From assembly GCF_023101765.2 (NCBI RefSeq), contig NC_064233.1, forward strand, positions 1,178,001 through 1,242,000: a stretch of DNA of 64,000 nucleotides, given 5' to 3'. The DNA comes from Spodoptera frugiperda (lineage: Eukaryota; Arthropoda; Insecta; Lepidoptera; Noctuidae). The position numbers were made by a program, and so were the translations under genes. Below the pieces are notes generated by a model. That model searched no databases and was not told the DNA's origin. It saw only the letters and a program-made list of their open reading frames with translations. Of this stretch, positions 33,236 to 43,249 are shown piece by piece; positions within the stretch are counted from its first letter, which is position 1, and the number at the start of each line of letters is the position of its first letter.

Positions 33236-34059
33236 AAATTAGGTAAGTATATAAGTACTAGCAACTCCCACGCGGTTTCACCCGCTCTGCTCAGCTCGCT
33301 TTGTTCGATTGTATCTTTACTTAGAAGCTACAATTTGCTCTCTCATAAGAATACTCTGCGACAAACTTACTTTAATTTGCAAGAAAGATGGCTTAGGACG
33401 AGTTTGCTTTACGTTTTTTTTTTAATGGGACAAACCCGCCACAACCTCCCATACCACTTCAACTCCTGTGCACCAGGATCTACAGTAGATACAAACATGA
33501 AAACACCGGAACATAGAAGTCTTGGATCCCGCAACAAAATTAATCAGAAGATATTATTAGAGGAAAAGAAAATTAAGAAAAATAAATGCTTTACGTTTAA
33601 CGAGATCGAAACAAAACCGCATTCGGCACTCTGATTGGACTTACGTAAAGCAAATTCGTACTAAGAGTACAGATTAAAACCTCCCGCCGCTACGCCGAAC
33701 ACATATCGTACCACAGCGGCATTAAACAATATTTTTTATCGCAAATCGATAGATGTCACCCCAATCGGCATGTCCAATTGCTCTCCCAATCAAAACATGT
33801 GAAAATAAATCAGATATAATCACAGACAGGACGACACGAGTCGCGAGGGTTGTGTATTTGTAATTTAGTGCAGGCTGCAGCATCCCCGCCGTAAGATCGC
33901 ATCCCGATACGACGCCCCGTCGAGATCGTCTCGTCGCAAACTAGATGAAGAAGATATTGATATTTAATGTAAATTGATCTTTGGTATCGATACTGATTGC
34001 ATCTAGTACTACATTTATTGCGTAGCTACGTATTTATTGAACAAAAACATGTTTGTTAC
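33236..34059. other. No gene; Rep-G piece, Rep-H piece and a unique GC-richer patch
   Basis: 33258-33315 is an inverted Rep-G end (ACTAGCAACTCCCACGCGGT). 33590-33675 is Rep-H (ACGTAAAGCAAATTCGTACT, AGAGTACAG). 33680-33960 has GC-richer, apparently single-copy DNA (CCCGCCGCTACGCCG, GCATCCCCGCCGTAAGATCG) with no defensible frame. The 135-residue frame at 33227-33634 crosses these units and is not a gene. Confidence 0.4.
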
Positions 34060-34325
34060 ATTTTTTTTAAGGAATAAGCTGGTAAATGTGCAGACTGATC
34101 ACCTGACGGTAAGCAATCGCCGCCGCCCATCGACACATAAAACATCAAAGGCGTTAGAAGTGCGTTGCTGGCCTTTGTGTTAAGGGTTGTTGGGCAATCG
34201 GGTCTTGGAAAGATTGGGCCTCCGGTAACCACTTACACAACGCAAGCGATGTTTCACGTCGGTTTTCTGTGAGGCCGTCGTATCACTCCGGTCGGGCTAG
34301 ACCCGCAGTGCCGAAGCATGTAGGT
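34060..34325 (+). repeat. Rep-B copy, near full length
   Basis: It contains both halves and ends TGCCGAAGCATG. Confidence 0.65.
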
Positions 34326-34429
34326 AGTTATGTAATATAGAAGAATACTTAGTTACACATATTTTGTAAACGAAACATAATATACTATAAACATAATTAT
34401 ATACATAAAGGAAAAACTCATTTATTTTT

Positions 34430-34598
34430 ATTTCCCGCGGTCTCACTCACTCTGTTCGACTCCTACGAACGCGCTAACTTCCGGAACTGTCCGATTTGAT
34501 TTTTTTTTTTGGTTTGGATAATCAATTTATCGAGGAAGGTTACAGCTACGCTATGAGCAATAGGAGCCGAGCAGAGGGGATGAAACCGCCAACCAGTA
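34430..34598 (+). mobile_element. Rep-G Helitron-like copy 1 of a tandem trio, degenerate
   Basis: GAACGCGCTAACTTCCGGAA and TTTATCGAGGAAGGTTACAG are present. The terminus is CCAGTACT instead of AGCTAGT. Confidence 0.5.
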
Positions 34599-34601
34599 CT
34601 A

Positions 34602-34796
34602 TCTATACTTAATATTATAAAGCTGAAGACTTTTTGTTTGTTTGAACGCGCTAATCTCCGGAACTACTAGTCCGATTTAAATATTTCTTTTTGTGTTGGA
34701 TAACTCATTTATCGAGGAAGGTTATAGGCTATAAAACATCACGATACGATCAAAAGGAACCGAGCAAAACTGGTGAAACCGCGCGTAAATAGCTAG
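34602..34796 (+). mobile_element. Rep-G Helitron-like copy 2 of the trio
   Basis: Bounded by A before TC (34601) and T after CTAG (34797); 195 bp, non-coding. It shares AATATTATAAAGCTGAAGA and ATCTCCGGAACTACTAGTCC with its neighbour. Confidence 0.7.
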
Positions 34797-34801
34797 TAAA
34801 A

Positions 34802-34988
34802 TCTATTTAATACTATAAAGCTGAAGAGTTTGTTTGAACGCGCTAATCTCAGGAACTACTGGTTTGATTTGAATAATTATTTTTGTGTTGGATAGCGCAT
34901 TTATCAAGGAAGGTTATAGGCTATAAATCATCACGCCACGATCAATAGGAACCGAGCAGTGCGGGTGAAACCGCGCGGAAGTAGCTAG
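34802..34988 (+). mobile_element. Rep-G Helitron-like copy 3 of the trio
   Basis: It begins five bases after copy 2 ends; 187 bp; ends GGAAGTAGCTAG before T. Direct head-to-tail arrangement. Confidence 0.7.
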
Positions 34989-34989
34989 T

Positions 34990-35371
34990 TTATTATACTT
35001 AGTGATACTGTAAAAAATATTTAACTTTACCAATTTACCGGTAATTTAACTAACATAAACACAACAAATCAACTTACACGACTAACAGTTTACCTAATTG
35101 AGCTGACTACCGTGAAACTAATCCCTGCTAATCCGGCGGTGTTTGCCCACAAGTGGCCGCGTGTGCCCGGTCCACTCGCGGGCACATTGAGGGCACGGTG
35201 AGGGCAGTGAGGGCAGTGAGGGCAGACTCACAAATATTGACGAGGACACACTTAGCGTGCATTAGCTTATTGTCGGAGGGTTCATGGATGCTGGATGTGG
35301 CAGTCTTACTAATATTATAAATTAGAAAGTTTATGTGTATATGTTACTCAAACAATTCACGGCTCAATTTG
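34990..35371. other. No gene; short minisatellite
   Basis: 35187-35226 has four diverged GAGGGCA(G/C)(T/G)GT-like units (GTGAGGGCAGTGAGGGCAGT). Confidence 0.35.
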
Positions 35372-35498
35372 GAACTTCTCTTGCCTTGGACGAGGCGAGA
35401 GAGAGTGTCAGACTCATACTGACTAAAAAACACCCCGTTTCTACTGCTGCTTTTCGAGCAGGAGCCTCGGTAACCTGCTAGATAGTTCGCAGTTCATG
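35372..35498 (+). repeat. Rep-A copy, head missing
   Basis: It begins at ACTTCTCTTGCCTTGGACGA and ends GTTCGCAGTTCATGG. Confidence 0.6.
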
Positions 35499-35692
35499 GT
35501 CTGGACACTGGATTAACACAAAGCCTTATCATCCCACGGAAAAGCGGGCGAAACTGCTGGCAGAAGTAACATAAGGTAATATTTAGAGTACTGACGTTAA
35601 TTTTTCAATTGATTCTAAAAAAATGATTCGCTCGGTTTTCGTTATTTCTAAGTCTATCCGGCCAAATGTATAACATACCATTTTACTACCTT

Positions 35693-36805
35693 CCCAACAA
35701 ACATTTAAGACGTCGAGTAGACGTTTTGGTAACAACTTAATGTTATTTAGTCTAGTCGTATAAACGTCATAAGGACGTTTACTCGACGGCATTTGGGCCC
35801 ATTTTATATAACTTAAGGCGCTAAGAGTTTCGTATAACAGTAATATAAAACACCTAATTAGTCGCATAGTAGTCATATACGCGTCGGCGATTTGACTAGA
35901 TGTCGTGTAGTGGTAGCTGGTGCGACGTGTATTCGACTTAATGTCACAAATATGATTTTTATATGATGTAATCGGTATGTAATGGTCGTTTAAAGATTAT
36001 ATTAAGAACGAATATTATAAAATATTATTTTAATGGAGTAGTGTTTTTGACAGCGGTATTTATTTTGTTTTTTTTTTCTTGTTATTTGAGGTGATAAAAC
36101 CATTCCATCAGTTGTAAACCATTGGGCAATCAAGTTTACTGATTAATGTGAAGTTAGTTTTTAACAAATTTTTAATGCGCCTTCAAAATTTTAATGTTAT
36201 CACATATTTTTATGAATAATTTACTATGTGACTGCGTTATATGACAACTATATAACTTCCCGACCAATAAGCTGCGAGTTCATTGTAAATAAATAATATA
36301 AATTTGATTTAAAAATGGTGGAAGTTGTATACAAGGTGATTATAAACCTTTAACATGACTATTAATTATATAGCAGTCGTATTATCATGTTTGTGATACT
36401 TTAGGACGTGTAGAGGTCGTTCTTAAGACTAATATTCGACTTATATGTAATGGTTACTAATACTACGTTTAAACAACAATTGTCCGTATAGCAGTCGTGT
36501 AAAAGGTAATTATATGACAAAATTGTCAGTATTACGACGTTTATACTACGAAAACGTTTACACGACGAAACAGTTGTGTATGTAAGTTATAAAGATGTCG
36601 TCGTAGACACTATTATACGATGATTGTATAAAAAAGTCGTAATAACGTCTATATGACATTATAATACGACCAAAAATGTATATGACTATTCGGTCAGATA
36701 AGGTACCAGTACACGACGAAGAGTTATAAAAACTACTGTAAAATAACTTTAATACGACTCAAAGTTATATAAATGTTTGATTATATGACAAAAATGTTTG
36801 CTGGG
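35693..36805. mobile_element. 1.1 kb element with 14-bp terminal inverted repeats and GTCGTA motif clusters
   Basis: CCCAACAAACATTT at 35693-35706 is answered by AAATGTTTGCTGGG at 36792-36805 (13 of 14 in reverse). Inside, GTCGTA or TACGAC and close relatives recur on both strands (for example 35755, 36386, 36535, 36634, 36666, 36755). There is no long open frame, so it would be non-autonomous. No clear target duplication beyond TT on both sides. Confidence 0.5.
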
Positions 36806-36809
36806 TTAT

Positions 36810-37563
36810 TTCTTCTGGGTATTTCCCTCCTAAAGCAATTAATTCTAAAAGAATAAACATACTATTCAGAGCCCCATCTAGTAAAGTATCGATACATCTT
36901 GGAACCCTCTCCCCACGCGTGAGAGCTTAGCGTATTTGTACAGATTTGCACCGCGACGCCGCGCCACGCCACGCCGGGCGGGACGGGGCGGGGCGGGGCG
37001 GCTCACTCGACTAAATTAAGTGATATACTTTATACAATTGAATCCGCCAGCCCTTCACTCAGTCATAAATATGAATTATGAAGCTTAACGCCGTGGTTTC
37101 ATCTGTTATACTTGTTTCACTTTAGCTAATGCAGAGGGCATAGGTATTAGCTTAAGTGTTGTGTTTATATCCGAGTAGTATTTAGTTTATCTCGGAAAAT
37201 TAGGAAATTGGTTCCGATTGTCATATAAACGTTTAGGATAATTAATTTGCCTGGGACTAGTTAAGAAGCCAGCTTTATAAGTCTACTAGCTTGTCCCAGT
37301 GATCCCGTTGGATAAAAAGCCTGATAACCCTATATGTTATTCAAGACCCCAATCTACCTTGTTCAAAATTTCATCGCGATCCCTTCAGCACTTTTGAATA
37401 ACGACGAGATTGAATAGAATAACAAAAAAACTCACAACCTTTTGCCCAATTCATCACTTCCAAAGAAAAGTTCCAATACATTGACCATAAATAAACAGCA
37501 AATACAAAGCATAGACCAGAATCCAAACGCCAAAACTGACACAAATCAGCCGTTCCAGCTCAA
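36810..37563. other. Upstream region of the first protease-homologue gene; GC-rich patch
   Basis: 36955-37010 is strongly GC-rich with a run of G-tracts at 36976-37001 (GGGCGGGACGGGGCGGGG). 37320-37420 contains the CAAAATTTCATCGCGATCCC dispersed repeat. An in-frame TGA at 37537 separates the coding start from upstream sequence. No clear TATA box could be chosen. Confidence 0.4.
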
Positions 37564-39177
37564 ATGGCAACAAGTACATTATCCAGCAACCATTCGGCGC
37601 AGCAGACAGACAGACACCCTCACTCCAAGCCGCTGAAGATGAAGGCAGCATGCATCGTCCTCACAGTGCTGATTCTCATGGCAATCATGGCGGTCTGCGT
37701 CATGGTCAAATTCGCCACCGACATCACGGTAGAAGAGAGGAAGAGGGAGTTCTCTCAAGGAGGCTCCATCCACCAGTATGCGAAGTCCATGGGCGTGATC
37801 TCCCTCCATGAGAACTCCACGATGCACCACGCTGCGAGGTTCCCCTACGTGGCAGCCATCACGAGGAACACCTCCACGCTGTGGTCGTTCGCTTGCTTCG
37901 CCAGTGTGGTGCTCATCAAGTGGGTCGTCACTTCTGCGCACTGCAGGTGAACACGGTGATAATGTTATTAAAGCAGGAGTGGGTTAGCCTTGATAGTTAG
38001 TGGTTACATTAATTATTATGTTATCGGCTCACGTAACTGTTTGACGAGGAACTCGACTAGTTTCGACTACCGTCGCCATGTCGTGTGTCGCGAAATGTTG
38101 CTCATGAATATGAGATTCTAGCATGGGTTGAAACTAGTCGAGTTCCTCGTCAAACAGTCACAGAAACAGTTACGAGAGTAAGCCGATAATATAATAATTA
38201 ATTTAGTCTCACGAAATTTATAATAAAATTAATGGTTAGACTGGAAAGACGTCGTCGTATCATTAAAGCCCTATAAAATACTTAACTTACTCAAAAAGTC
38301 TACGATTTCTAACAAATTTAGAGCCATTATTTATAAGTTTATTGTAGTAAACTACAATAAACTTGGCTCTACATCTTGATTACTGTTGATGAAGCGAAAG
38401 AGGTATGTAAGATTCGTAGCAATTGACGTTCCATTGTCTCTGCTTACACCCATGGGAGACAGGCGTGAGGTTATGTATGTATATAGTTTATTACATTGCT
38501 ATACAACCACGTTCTACTATCATCGCCATTTTACATGGTATACTACTTAATGAAGAATGTACTCTTCGCTACTACTAATGCTTAAGTCCACCATCTAACC
38601 CTCAATTTATTTCAATCTTCCACCTTATTCCAGACGGCCCAGCACCACGCACCGAGTGCTCCTCTTCTACGACTTCGCCCGCAACTACACCCACACGTAC
38701 CCCATCCTCTTCTGGAGACTCCACGAGAAATTCAACACCAGCAACCCGACCCCGCTGTACGACATCGCCGTCGCCAAGCTGAACGTCGAGTTCCGCCCCT
38801 TCATCATCAAGCCCGCAGTCATCGACGACAGACAGGCCTTCGCCATGGAATCCAGCATCTGGAAGACTGTCTCCACCATGGACAAGAAGCTGTTCCTCAC
38901 GAACGACTTCGACAAATACACCTTCAACATTGCTGATCCGAAGAAATGCCTTGAAGGTTACGGAGTGGATGTTGATGATAGTATGATATGTGTGGATATG
39001 TCTGAGCATGAGGACTGCTTTATACACGAGTTTGGACCTTTGTACTTTGGGGATAAGGTCGTGGGTATCCTGGCGGTGAAGCCGCGCGACTGCGACATGA
39101 AGCTCTCCATCTTCACCAACGTGTCGTACTACACCAACTGGATCCTCCACGCGACACACATCAGCTTCTACGGATGA
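37564..39177 (+). CDS. Membrane-anchored serine protease homologue (catalytically dead S1 family), gene 1
   Basis: Two exons: 37564-37946 and 38634-39177, joined GT-AG in phase 2 (AG + A = Arg128), give 308 residues. Residues about 26-48 form one hydrophobic segment after a polar 25-residue N-terminus, so a type II signal anchor is likely (a cleaved signal is the alternative). The rest is a chymotrypsin-fold domain: VVTSAHC with H126, YDIAVAKL with D171 (spacing 45, as in chymotrypsin H57-D102), and cysteines in position for the C42-C58, C168-C182 and C191-C220 bridges. At the nucleophile, the GDSGGP block reads IHEFGP, so Ser195 is Glu260 and oxyanion Gly193 is Ile. No R-IVGG activation site precedes RFPYVAAITRN. 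It should bind or regulate rather than cleave. ATG 37564 is the first after an in-frame stop. The intron carries a foldback element. A convergent paralogue lies at 41375-42794. Confidence 0.87.
38009..38201. mobile_element. 193-bp palindromic foldback element in the gene 1 intron
   Basis: TTAATTATTATGTTATCGGC at the left and its near-perfect reverse at 38181-38201 (20 of 21) form the ends, starting and ending with TTAA. An inner perfect 27-bp inverted pair (38038-38064 and 38130-38156, GACGAGGAACTCGACTAGTT core) flanks a 65-bp loop. A TTAA target would fit a piggyBac-type MITE, but the family is not established. Confidence 0.6.
38375..38480 (+). repeat. LINE-related fragment, intronic
   Basis: GATGAAGCGAAAGAGGTATG matches the reverse of the 23100-23380 fragment. 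It lies in the second half of the gene 1 intron. Confidence 0.4.
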
Positions 39178-39216
39178 TAGCTTTTGATCTCTTATCCTGT
39201 TGTTTTTTTTTTACAT

Positions 39217-39440
39217 TTAATGGGTCGACGTTTGGCCGCTATCTCACCTGATGGTAAGTGATGATGCGGCCTACGGTGGAGCACGTCTGCCCATAAGCAA
39301 CCTATTCACTCGGGCTTTGAAGACACCCAGGTTATACCCATCAGGAAGCACAGACTCCGGCAAGGATTTCCACTCCCTAGCAGTTCGCACAAGGAAGCTT
39401 GAAGCGAAACGCTTCGTGTTTAATTCAGTAGAGCGATATT
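39217..39440 (-). pseudogene. C-terminal remnant of a LINE reverse transcriptase
   Basis: The minus frame contains RFASSFLVRTAREWKSLPES and NLGVFKARVNRLLMGRRAP, the C-terminal tail of a lepidopteran LINE ORF2 protein, followed by a short 3' UTR (ACTTACCATCAGGTGAGA on the minus strand). It starts 40 bp beyond the gene 1 stop codon, so it may lie in the gene 1 3' UTR in antisense. Confidence 0.65.
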
Positions 39441-39740
39441 GCAACGTCACGCCTTTTATCCCCGAAGGGGTAGGCAGAGGTGTACATAACGGCACGTATT
39501 GCTGCTATACAAAGTACTAAGTACACCCACTTTCCACCATTTGTGTTATAAGTCCCATGTAATAGGGGGTGAGGCTATTGCCATACACTGGGCACAATTT
39601 CAGACTCCGTGCTACTACTGAGAAATTTTCTAAAAATCGAAATAAGCTTAGTAATACTTTTGCCCGACCCGAGAATTGAACCCGAGAACCCTTGTCCGGC
39701 AGTCGCACTTGCGACTACTTGACCAACAACACAGTCTTAA
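39440..39740 (-). repeat. Rep-E SINE, inverted, complete
   Basis: It abuts the LINE remnant. The B-box on the minus strand is GGTTCAATTCTCGG. Confidence 0.65.
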
Positions 39741-39789
39741 TTACCTACATTTAAGTCGGCAGTAAGCAAATAGCTCTTTCTCCTACCAT

Positions 39790-39975
39790 AATTTCACTAA
39801 ACAGTAAAATAAATCTTCCAAAATATTTCGATTATCCCTCTCTCTCACTTTCTGAATCCAATGGGACGGCAGACCGACACGATCGAAGAGACGTAGAACC
39901 AATGGATTTACGTGCTTTCCGAGGCACAGGGGTAAAACACCGCCGAACTTCCTGACTCCGGGCTTAGGCCGCGTT
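39790..39975 (-). repeat. LINE 3' region fragment
   Basis: The minus strand reads GAAGTTCGGCGGTGTTTTAC and CCTCGGAAAGCACGTAAATC, a sequence I know from LINE ends in moths. It also contains AATAAA on the plus strand at 39808, the nearest canonical poly(A) signal for gene 1. Confidence 0.4.
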
Positions 39976-40074
39976 TCCATTGACGCGAAACGGGGTGGAG
40001 AGGAGCGGTGAAGAGCGGTGTAAAGTGGTCAGTGTTTAATGGTCATTTACTCAGAAAATGACATTATCACTTTT

Positions 40075-40145
40075 TGGCTGGCGTGGGAATCGAATCCGCG
40101 ACACGTTGCACAGCAGCCGGTCACCCAACCACTGCGCCAAATTTA
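40075..40145 (-). repeat. Rep-D head, inverted
   Basis: GGGAATCGAATCCGCGACAC ... CACTGCGCC only. Confidence 0.5.
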
Positions 40146-40265
40146 ACAGTACCTAGGGTAGAAAGGTAGATGCTTTCAGAAACGTTTTCCCTCGGTTGTT
40201 TAGGCCAACTTAAGGACCGCTTGCACATTGACTGGATAGCCGCTACGTACCGATTTTTTTATTAA

Positions 40266-40453
40266 GAACTTGCTATCCCGGCTTTTCCCGGTTTTTCTGC
40301 TTTTTTCTTGAATTATTCCTGATTTATTATATTACTATAAACGTCACGGAGCCCGAGACCTTTCCAACGAATGCAAAACTGTGGAAATCGGTTCGTGCGT
40401 TCTGGAGTTATAGCGTCAGGAAGGAAAACCCGACTTATTTTTATTATTATAGA
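40266..40453 (-). mobile_element. Rep-F Helitron-like element, inverted
   Basis: The 5' TC end is at 40453. The 3' end reads AGCAAG instead of the usual GCTAG, so this terminus is decayed. Confidence 0.55.
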
Positions 40454-40459
40454 CTAAAT

Positions 40460-41152
40460 CGTGGGTTAAGAACTAGAGTAGCGTAAGGGCAAAATGACAA
40501 CTTCTCAGGAGAGCCGAAAAACAACTCAAATTTACCTACCGTCAACTTGTAGGTCTTTTATGGCAAAATCTATAGTATCTGTATATCTGATTTTTACTTA
40601 AAATAAAGCTTTATTTATTGGCTACAGAATACTGTAAATTTATGGCAAAAAAACGGTTAAATTTAAAAAATATATATATATTTTTCTAAAACTGGTTGAC
40701 ATACGTCATAATAACGGATTGCATTACTTTAATTATTTAGTGCCATAGTAGCGTAACCCACCCTTACGTTTTTTTGGCACGGAGAAAAATTACAAACGCG
40801 TACAAAACAAGGACCCATAAGCAGTAACGGCTCCTTACGTTTATTTGGCACGAAACAAATTAAGGCTACATAATCATAATTCGGTGTCCTATCCGCTCGT
40901 AAGTCAAGTTACGATCGTTGTGCTCATAATTTTATTGACAAAATAATGTCAAGATTATTGTAAGTAGAAACACTTCCTTTTGGCAATAAACAAACTTCTT
41001 TTCTTTTTATGCGCTATTATTGTACTAAGCAATCTACACACTACATCGTTCCAGTTTTTCGGCACATACAAATATGGGGATTGAAAAAACGAATAGTGAA
41101 AAAAAAATTTTTTGAGTTTTTGCCCTTACGCTACTCTAGTTCTTAACCCACG
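40460..41152. mobile_element. 693-bp element with perfect 35-bp terminal inverted repeats
   Basis: The first 35 bases (CGTGGGTTAAGAACTAGAGT onward, 40460-40494) recur exactly in reverse at 41118-41152. AAAT flanks both sides (40456-40459 and 41153-41156), a possible 4-bp target duplication. The interior is AT-rich and non-coding, with CTTACGTTT(N)TTTGGCACG occurring twice (about 40763 and 40835). Perfect arms imply recent insertion or recent sequence homogenisation. It sits between the two convergent protease-homologue genes. Confidence 0.8.
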
Positions 41153-41374
41153 AAATGTGCTCGCGACTTCGTACGGGTAGTAAAGTTTTCCCACGTCAAT
41201 CTCAAGTCCAATCCGATTGGAGCGTTGTTTTATGTTATCACAACAGATATAAAATTTTCCTAGATAGTACGAGACTGCTTGATAGTATTTACTTCTGGAA
41301 ACAAACTATACCTGTAAATCTAGTGGGAAGGGATGTGGAAAACTACAAATAAAACAACAAAAATAAAGAACGCA

Positions 41375-42794
41375 TCATCCATCATACGTAGTCCTTAAAA
41401 TCCAGTTGGTAAAGTAAGATACATTGGTAAAGATGGCCAGCTTCATCTCACAGTCCACCGGCTTCACTGCTATGATACCGACGACTTTATCTCCTGAGTA
41501 AATAGGTCCATATTCGTGTACAAAACAATCTTCATAAGCTGAGGTGTCGATGCAAATGGTGCTGTCGTCTACTGGGACTCCGTAGCTCTCGTAGCACTTG
41601 CCTGGATCTGCGATCCTCACTTCATACTTGTCAAAATGGTTGGTGAGGTAGACTTTCTTATCCATAGTGGCTACTGTCTTCCACACACTGGCTTCGACCT
41701 CTGTGACCATGGATTCGTCGAAGACTGCTGGCTTCATGCTCGGCTCGTAGCTGTGCAGGTTTAGCTTGGCGACTGCGATGTCGTACTTGGCCAGGGAGCT
41801 GTTGTACTTCTCGTGGAGACGCCAGTACAGGATGGGGAAGGCGAAGGTCTGGTTGCGAGCGAAGTCGTTGAACAGGATCGCGCGGTGGATGTAGCCGGCG
41901 ACCCTGGAGATATAGAGTGGTTTAAAGTTAATGTTTGGAAATACACAATATGAACAATTTTGAATGAAATAATATCAGTATCAAATTGTTTATAATCACT
42001 CCTTTTAAAGTCGCTGCAAGAGCTTCAACTAACTCTAACATTTAACTTATTTTGATAAGAACATGAATATTCCTGGGCCTTGTATTTTTTGGCCAAGGCA
42101 AGTTTAAATTATATGAAGATCACAATAACTCCTTTAACAAGATTTCAGTAATAAGTGAAGGTGAATTTGCAATAACAACTGTTTTTTTTTTTGTATAAGC
42201 CGGTATACAAGGCGACGTATCATCCGGTGGTAAGCAAACGCCGTCGCCCATAAACACCCGAAACACTAACCTTTTAGGTGTTAGGAATTTGAGAATTGAA
42301 GATTGGTGTAAATGCGCCACCAGTAACCTCACTCACACAACAAAACATAACGCAAGCGTTGTTTCAAGCCGAAGCCAACTCCCGTCAAGCCGGCCCATTC
42401 GTGCCGCAGCATGGCTCTCCCACATTTAACAAGGTAAAGTATTAACAAAATTGAAGAGTAACAATGGAATACCAGACCTGCAATGCGCAGACGTAACAAT
42501 CCACTGCATCAGTATAACACTAGCGAAGCAGGCAAACGTCCATAGATTGGTAGCGTTCCTCGTGATAGCAATGACGTAGGGAAACCTCTCGCCTAGTGAC
42601 ATCATCACACTCCTGTTCAAGTTGTGCTCACTCAAGGAGATGACGTGCCTCTGGCTGAGTCTGTGAGGACATTGGTTCGTGCTGGAGCTTCCCTGGTGTT
42701 CCGCAAACTTGGACATCTCCACGATACCAATGATGAGCAGGATAAACATCACCACTCCAATGCCAATGCCTGCTAAAGTAGAAGTCTTCATCAT
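41375..42794 (-). CDS. Membrane-anchored serine protease homologue (catalytically dead S1 family), gene 2
   Basis: Two exons on the minus strand, 42794-42478 and 41903-41375, joined GT-AG in phase 2 (AG + G = Arg106), give 281 residues. A hydrophobic segment at about 8-25 directly follows a short N-terminus. The domain keeps VTSAHC (H104) and YDIAVAKL (D147), while GDSGGP reads VHEYGP, so Ser195 is Glu236. The H-to-D spacing is two shorter than in the paralogue (loss in the EKYNSSLAKYD loop). Three conserved disulfide pairs are predicted and no activation cleavage motif is seen. An in-frame TGA lies immediately upstream of the ATG. Intron position and phase equal those of gene 1, showing descent by duplication. 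The 574-bp intron holds a Rep-B copy. Expected role: an adaptor, inhibitor or ligand-binding pseudoprotease, by family inference. Confidence 0.87.
42180..42425 (+). repeat. Rep-B copy inside the gene 2 intron
   Basis: Full length: T-run to GCAGCATGGCTCTCCCACA. It lies antisense to the gene. Confidence 0.7.
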
Positions 42795-43249
42795 TCAGGT
42801 TTTAGGCCTCTTCTTGTTCATATCTATCTGTGTCTGGTTGTGTCACTGCATTAATTTGTTTACTGTTACTGTTGTACAAATTACTGTGGGGTAATTTTGA
42901 CGGTATAGCTGTAAATGAAATGACAGTTCCTCTAGACTTTATGCTCTTTGGGTGACAGGGACATTGGGTGCGTTCTGTTCTGTCTTCTGTTTGGAAAGAG
43001 GTTGGTGTTGTACGTCTACCGCGGTTCTAAAGGTAAGCGTCCACAGGTATGCCGTCATCAGTACGCATCGCAAGTAGCAAACGCAGTTGTATGAGTTTCT
43101 ATACAAGACAAACTAAAAACCGTTGCGTGCGATACGCCTGTGGACGCGTATTTTTTTTTTAAATATATAAGCTTGTTATAAAAAATATTTAAAATAAAAT
43201 TTAAGTTTCAGATTCTTAATTTTGCCTGTACTTATAATTCACTTTAAAT
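42795..43249. other. Upstream region of gene 2; short inverted-repeat element
   Basis: 43033-43150 is bounded by GCGTCCACAGG and CCTGTGGACGC, a 118-bp inverted-repeat unit about 240 bp upstream of the gene 2 start codon. No TATA box chosen. Confidence 0.4.

Noticed and set aside
34990..35371. CRISPR-like array at the short GAGGGCAGT repeats
   Set aside because: Units are contiguous without spacers and the genome is animal.
37579..39159. Long minus-strand frames opposite gene 1 (120 and 185 residues)
   Set aside because: They mirror GC-rich coding exons in another frame and show no family pattern.
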